Assembly: GCA_003991915.1 (NCBI GenBank)
Contig: RQTK01000097.1
Location: 372,609 to 436,608, forward strand
Source of the DNA: Elysia chlorotica
Taxonomy: Eukaryota > Mollusca > Gastropoda > Plakobranchidae
Direction of reading: 5' to 3'
Length of the DNA stretch: 64,000 bases
This document shows, in pieces, positions 58,401 through 64,000 of this stretch; position 1 is the stretch's first letter, and every line of letters begins with the position of its first letter. Below the pieces are notes generated by a model. That model was not told the origin of the DNA and ran no database searches. It saw only the letters and a list, made by a program, of their open reading frames with translations. Both the position numbers and the translations under genes were made by a program.

Positions 58401-61400
58401 GATCAAGCTGTATATTTTCTAGTCTGGAATGATACAAATTATACATTAATGAAGTTTTGATAACGCAAAAAAGACCACCATGTGAATATTCTTAACAACT
58501 TATTATGAACATATACATGTTCCCATTTTTTTCTTCTCTTTTATCAGAAACTTTTTTTTTTCGGTTTGATTTTTATTTTGCTGTGTATATGCACAAGTCT
58601 AATTTTTAATTCTTAAAAAAAAAAAATTAAACTGCATGCAAACATGTTGTTAGTCATATCTTTACTTTCTGGAAAAAAGTATTGTTTATGAGACTGAAGT
58701 TTATCTCAACCTATTTTATCTGAATTTTTTAGCTTTGATTGCGGTCCACTTCTTGCACAAGAGAAAGTGGAGGTTCCTCCTCGGTGTTCACAAGTTGTTC
58801 TTAGAGACATGCTGGCTCATAAAGGCAGTAAACTGGTAGGTGGAGAAATGAAGTCTACATTAAAAGGTTTGGAAATCCTTACAATTGATGAAATTTTCAT
58901 TGCTTGCATGCCCAGGAACCCATTTAAAATCTGAGGCATGTGACAAAAGCATTTTCTAAAATGCCAGCCGATTTAAAAAAGGGAGTTTTTCAACAACTTT
59001 TTAACAAAACGTAATGGTGGATGGATGTTTCTGGAATTCGAAAAAGATACAATTTCTTGTATACACACGAATTTCATGTAAAGGTAAAATTGCGCTTTTT
59101 GCTTTTAAAAATGTATAGATATTATCAGCATCCATGCTTAGTCTAGTGTCAAATTATATATAATGTTTCAATTTTGGATAAGCAAATAGCTTATTTCATT
59201 TTGGTTGAAACATGTATCTTGAAAATGATATACTTCGCTTCAAATTCTGTTAATGCTTATTGTTGAAAGTCATGTCAACCGTCCTACAAAACATTGAATA
59301 AAAAAACTTCATTGTAATATTTTGATTTTTTTTCAGGCAACAACATATTAATTCAAATTTGTTTCACCACTTTTGCAATGTGTCTATTACAAATTGACTC
59401 TTTAGAGCCCCACATCTAGCTGTTATGTGTATACCTGTGGCAGATAAGCTCTTGAACTTTCATAATACATATTGTCATGCCATATTGATAACATTTAAAG
59501 TAAGTCAACTTGGAAAAAAAATCATTTACAGTTTACTCTCAGATTCTTCAGACTCTCGCAGACTTATCACAGCATATTTCATCTGCCAAGCAACAGCCAG
59601 AAGAGGGAGTTTGCTATGGTATGTGTTTTCCTAATTGTCTGACTTTGATGATCATCATTAACCTATGTATGTTTTACAAATAATGAAAAAAAGGCTTGTT
59701 ACCAGTTTATACAAGATAATTGATATGGACAGTGTAAGCTTTTTTGATGTTAAAGCGAGTAATAGTGAGTTTTAATATATTATGATTTGAACGTTAAAAA
59801 TGAGAAAAAGACACACATTCACAATTACTATGTGTGAATTGCTTCGCTGGTATGAGAGCTATTCAAACAAGATGCAGTGACATGCGTTTACAAATCAACC
59901 GTTCAATATATTAAACAAATAAATCCAAAAAGGGCGCATTGATTGATGGACAAATAACAGATGATTTCAAAATTATCAGGATTGCCGCATCCACTCAAAA
60001 TACACCTACAACTGAAAGCACAACCACTGACCCAGATTGTCACACATTGCCACGTCCAGCAGATCCTGTCACAAATACAACCATAACTAAAACAAAAATT
60101 ACAAATAATTCGTCACAACCAATCTAACACTTCATGCATCAACTTTACACTCAGCTGAGCAAATTCTTGATAATCTGTTCCAAATGCTATCGTCAAGATT
60201 ATCCGATAAGTAGATCGAAAAACTTCGCCAATTTTTAATAATGGAGTATTTATTGCCAGTACATGTATTCTCTCCTGTTTTAGCAGCAAATTCTGAACTA
60301 GTAACAACATAAAATTTGGCGAGTTTTAAAATATTCAATATATTGTTTGTAAAATGAGACCAACATTTAAAAAATTTACCAAGTGGTTATTATTTTCTTG
60401 AACAGTTTAATTATCCATTACGTCATTAAATCTCTTTAAAAATAGCTTCTGTTTACAAGTCAACCACAATAAAATTTTAACTCTCATTATATTAATTGTT
60501 TGTTATTATCCCAGATATACATTTGTTGTTTCAAATATTAACTTCTGTATTAGGAATGAGGTAAAATTATATTGTACAGAGCTAGAAACATTATGCATAA
60601 ACTCCAATAATTACGCAAGTTTAGAAGGCTTCCGGTGGGCGTATCTTGGTGGCCCGGTATTTTACCAAGGTCAGGCGACGATTGGTGGCTCAACTCAAAT
60701 GTCGCTTCTTAGACGCAGTGTGAAACATAATTTTTCCTCTGTAATCTATGATATAAACACAATCATTTAAAACTGAAGTAGACCATGTAATACTAGCATG
60801 CAATACATAAGAAAGAATAACACTAAACTGTGGTGAAAGTCATATTTTATTGTTTTTGTTCTTAGGCTAATGGGCCCACAAGTTTCTTAAAGTAAGGATT
60901 TGTTGGATTTATTATGTGACAAAATTTGTCATTCTATATCTACTTTTATTTAATTATATTATAGCAATAACATAAGGAAAGCTCACCTCTACATGTTTTA
61001 CTGAAAATTGTATTGGGGAACATTAAATTGTACAGGATAAATCACATGAAAAAGATTTTTTGTAGTAATAACTCGTTTTCTCAATGAGGCATACAGGATT
61101 TATGAAAAAAATAAAAATCATATAGAGAATATTATGTTAATTAATTTTTTAATTGGAATTACCTATTACTTTGCAGCTCACAAGATATCTCAAAATATGT
61201 CATTTATTGACTGGAAAAATCAGACGGTGGAAAATATAGATCGTCAATATAGGGCGTTACATCAAACAGTGAGCCTTTTTCGTTTTTTTCCTTTCCATCT
61301 TCATTCAACTTAAAATTACTCATTCCTCTGGCTAGGCGATGTTAAGAGCAATGAAGATTAATGAGCAATTGTTCTGCTCCAGCTTGTCGTCTAACATTGG

Positions 61401-63244
61401 CCTTCATTGTGTTACGGTGTCTTCCCATCTCATTCTCTTTGTGCACCTTCTTCTGCCTCCTTGAAGAGTGCTTTTTAAAATATGTTTTTGCTGTCTTTAA
61501 ATTCTGTTTGCTTCAAACTAAGGTTTGGTCATTTTAATTTCATCGTGTGATCTGTTTTACAGCATTTTATAAATATTTCACCTTTAAAATGTCTGTTATC
61601 AGGTCAAATCAGCAATAAACAGATAAATGAATGTTTCAACAATGCTTACTTTATGTGCTTTTGACGAGACCTTTTTTTTAAAATTTATTATTATAATACT
61701 ATTATAATTAAGCTTGCCTCAAAGTATCCAAAGTAAAAAGCTTCATAATTCATTTTAGAACTTTAACTTTAATACCAGCCATTGAATGCAAGAAGGGAAT
61801 AATATGCCTTTTTGAAAATACCAATATCTAAATGGGGGGTGGGGGGATATGCTCTTTGTTTCTCTTGCTTTGTGATTATAGTAAAAGCATTTAAAAAAAA
61901 AAAGAAAAATGTCTATATTCTTTTGGATGCAATTCAGACAGAGCTTCGAACAGAGTGGCAGGGCATGACAATACGACTACTTGAAATGCTGGACATCAGA
62001 CATAATCCTGGTTAGTTTTGCTTGCTCCAACTTACATAGTGATAGAGTCACAAAATGCAGATTGAAAAAAGTACTTTGCATACATGAAATTCCCAGATAC
62101 TACAATTGTGTAGTTTTAGACAGCATTATATTGTTTTAAGATAAGATAAGATAGTCTTTTATTAATCCCTTAAGAGGAAATTTTAAAATGACATGATTTA
62201 AATCACAATATAAGAAGATACCAATATAAAAAATAGATATGGGGTTGATATTAAGAAGTATATATAGAGATAAGCGTGCACATGTTTACAGAGTATAGAC
62301 AAACATCGTAGTAAGGTTTTTCTGAACTTTTGAACTTATTCATAAAAATTGTAATAGATCTTGTCAGGAAAGAGTTTTTATATCTTACTGTTCTTGCTAT
62401 TGGCACTGCATACCTTCTGGGTTGTATCTGTCTTTTGTCTCAGTGATGTAGTAATGGATGTGTACAGTCTGTCAGTATGTCTTGCGTCTTGTCTGTCGTG
62501 TGTCTTTGACATAGCCTGTCAATGTTCTTGTGTGGAGTGCCCATTACTGCACCTGCTTTCTTAATAGTTTCATTAAGTCTATCCTTACCTTGGTATGATA
62601 TATTACCATTCCAACATGCAAGACCAAACTTCATTACACTGCTGACAAAAGAAGAGTAAAACATTTAAAGTAAAGTTTGACAAACATTAAAAGAGTCCAA
62701 ATTTCTCAAACAGTAAACACTTGGTTTGTTTTTGTTCACCATTGTTATCTGTCTAAATAGGTTTGTTATCAATGACAATGCCAGATATTTAAAGGTTTTC
62801 CTAACAAGGTTATTGCATGATTATTTATTAAAATAGAACATGTTCGCTAATTGTTTGTGAAACGTTATGTTGTTTGATTAATAAAGACTTGTGAGAAAGA
62901 AAGAAAATAGAACATTTTAAATACTGTATCTTTTTTCAGAATTTTTTTTTTAACTTATAGGTTTATTTGTAAGACGTATGCTATAAAATTGATTGTCCAA
63001 TATATTCGTGACCTGACTGGATCAATTGATCTAAATTTTCATTTTTTTCTTAGTCCAATTGTTGTATAGGTCTTTTTAAAAAAAATCATTAAATCTCATA
63101 GTACCTATGACTAGAGTGTATTAATAGTCTGTTTACATATTTTTTATTCTGGATAAACCTGCAGATATCCGAACAGATATGACCCCTGTTCCAGGTCTTC
63201 CAGTCTACAATAAAGCAGATGGATCTCTGTGGATCTGTTGCAAG
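55495..63244 (+). CDS. MTFMT: Mitochondrial methionyl-tRNA formyltransferase, 3' end outside window
   Basis: MTFMT formylates Met-tRNAMet with 10-formyl-tetrahydrofolate for initiation of mitochondrial translation. Exons: 55495-55601, 56099-56165, 56718-56860, 57670-57792, 58733-58835, 59543-59618, 61177-61268, 61938-62010, 63165-63244; phases are consistent (288 codons in the window). Recognisable parts: [13 protein letters not shown] (about residue 12), [16 protein letters not shown], the catalytic-region signature [20 protein letters not shown] with N110 and H112, and [16 protein letters not shown] with D149, matching the Asn-His-Asp triad of formyltransferases. The C-terminal domain follows ([53 protein letters not shown]). 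The final exon is not found before 64000. ATG 55495 follows an acceptor directly (ttccttttag), so this is probably not the true first exon; the targeting peptide is likely encoded upstream. The exon 2 donor (gtggtt) is weak. Confidence 0.93.
58148..58217. repeat. Two-copy tandem repeat, period 35
   Basis: Two nearly identical copies of aaaaaaaacaactatacatt followed by tccaataagcatca, in MTFMT intron 4. Confidence 0.95.
62130..62810 (-). mobile_element. 5'-truncated LINE insertion in MTFMT intron 8
   Basis: On the minus strand the ORF 62664-62440 reads [20 protein letters not shown], then [15 protein letters not shown], then ILTDCTHPL, the conserved C-terminal part of L2/Rex-like non-LTR retrotransposon proteins. 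Upstream, in shifted frames, relics such as [10 protein letters not shown] (to about 62800) are seen, and downstream [11 protein letters not shown]. The 3' end reads gggattaataaaagactatc followed by a TTATC tail (62137-62152 read on minus), typical of these elements. Frameshifts and truncation make it inactive. Confidence 0.8.
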
Positions 63245-64000
63245 GTTTGGCAGCATATCAATCCATTGATATTTATTTTGTCTTTTTTTCAGACTTTGAA
63301 ATTGAGGAAAATGTATTGTTAAAAACACATAGGACCTCAGGGGCGAATTGACAAAGTTACAATTTGAACAGTGTGTTTATGGATATTTGTGTTATTTTTT
63401 TTTCCTTCTATTTAATTGAAATGAAATGGTATACGAGTTAGATGAGAAAGAAACTGAAACCAACAGAAAATGAGGAAGTGTTTAATTTGACTTTGCCGGT
63501 TTTCCCCCCATTTTTATTACTTAAAAAAAAAAAAATTTTTTTTTTGAAAATTGACATGATTGTTATAGGAAATGCATAACTGTTATTGCATGTGAAAATT
63601 GTATCACACATTGGTGCTAGTTGTTCAAGTTATACACACTTTTGATCTTTTACTATGAAATCTTCGAAAAAGGAAATTGAAATAAATATAAAATTTTTCA
63701 ATGGTTTAAACTTAAATGTAAAGTCAATCATCAACCTACGGGTTCATGTTTTCATCTCACAATTGCACAGGATAAATTGCCATTTTTCCCCAAGCATATA
63801 CATATTCAAAGTTCTATCAATAAAAAGTGATAAGAGATGAAGCTTTAAAAAAACATTAAAATGGCACAACCTGATTTGAAAAAGGAAGCTACAAAACATT
63901 AAATCTCATAAATATTCATATTTAAAATTTGTTTCACGTTTATTTCATGTGCTTCATTTTCTAAGAGAATCAATAACAGTAAATTTTTTTTTATTTCTGT
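63245..64000 (+). other. MTFMT intron 9 (partial)
   Basis: Follows the donor after ...SLWICCK. I searched for an exon continuing the family (expected to begin near a DGW motif) and found none before the window ends. The sequence is AT-rich with no other feature. Confidence 0.7.

Noticed and set aside
59532-59618. Alternative acceptor (tttacag) for MTFMT exon 6 at 59531
   Set aside because: It would add 11 bases and break the frame; the acceptor at 59542 keeps phase 0 and aligns without gaps to the family ([12 protein letters not shown]).
59425-59634. 69-aa ORF overlapping MTFMT exon 6
   Set aside because: It uses a different frame from the conserved KQQPEEG reading of the same bases.

Overview
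The window is eukaryotic genomic DNA: AT-rich, with long introns between short exons joined at GT-AG sites, abundant di- and trinucleotide microsatellites, tRNA-derived SINEs and 5'-truncated non-LTR retrotransposons. The three protein-coding genes found are typical animal genes. The divergence from vertebrate versions together with the repeat content suggests an invertebrate, plausibly a gastropod mollusc; that placement is inference, not something read directly from the sequence.

Layout, all genes on the + strand. (1) 1-5.7 kb: repeats, including two adjoining LINE fragments on the - strand, then a CCAAT-containing presumptive promoter. (2) 5,738-29,692: the DP-family dimerization partner of E2F (TFDP), 12 coding exons and 491 residues, reconstructed with all splice phases consistent. 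Its 13.9 kb second intron contains an assembly gap (10,438-10,523) and a 406-codon serine-rich acidic ORF (13,631-14,851). A splice donor at 14,810 would join that ORF in frame to TFDP exon 3, making it a candidate alternative first coding exon. (3) 29.7-39.4 kb: 3' UTR/intergenic sequence with SINEs and microsatellites. (4) 39,461-47,669: a PIP4P (TMEM55) family lysosomal/late endosomal membrane protein, 8 coding exons, 253 residues. (5) 47.7-53 kb: SINEs and microsatellites. (6) 55,495-63,244: mitochondrial methionyl-tRNA formyltransferase (MTFMT), nine coding exons seen; the 3' exon lies beyond the window and the N-terminal/targeting exon is probably upstream, with a candidate at 53,172-53,243.

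The three genes act separately: E2F/DP transcription control, phosphoinositide/lysosome positioning biology, and mitochondrial translation initiation. Nothing in the sequence suggests they are coordinated beyond shared orientation. The observations most worth following are the candidate alternative TFDP N-terminus (with a SINE-derived stretch and a DSGxxS degron-like motif), the Arg-to-Lys change at the proposed PIP4P phosphatase motif, an MiT/TFE-type octamer just upstream of PIP4P, a multi-copy SINE family with a shared 3' domain, and a pogo-like inverted-repeat element upstream of MTFMT.
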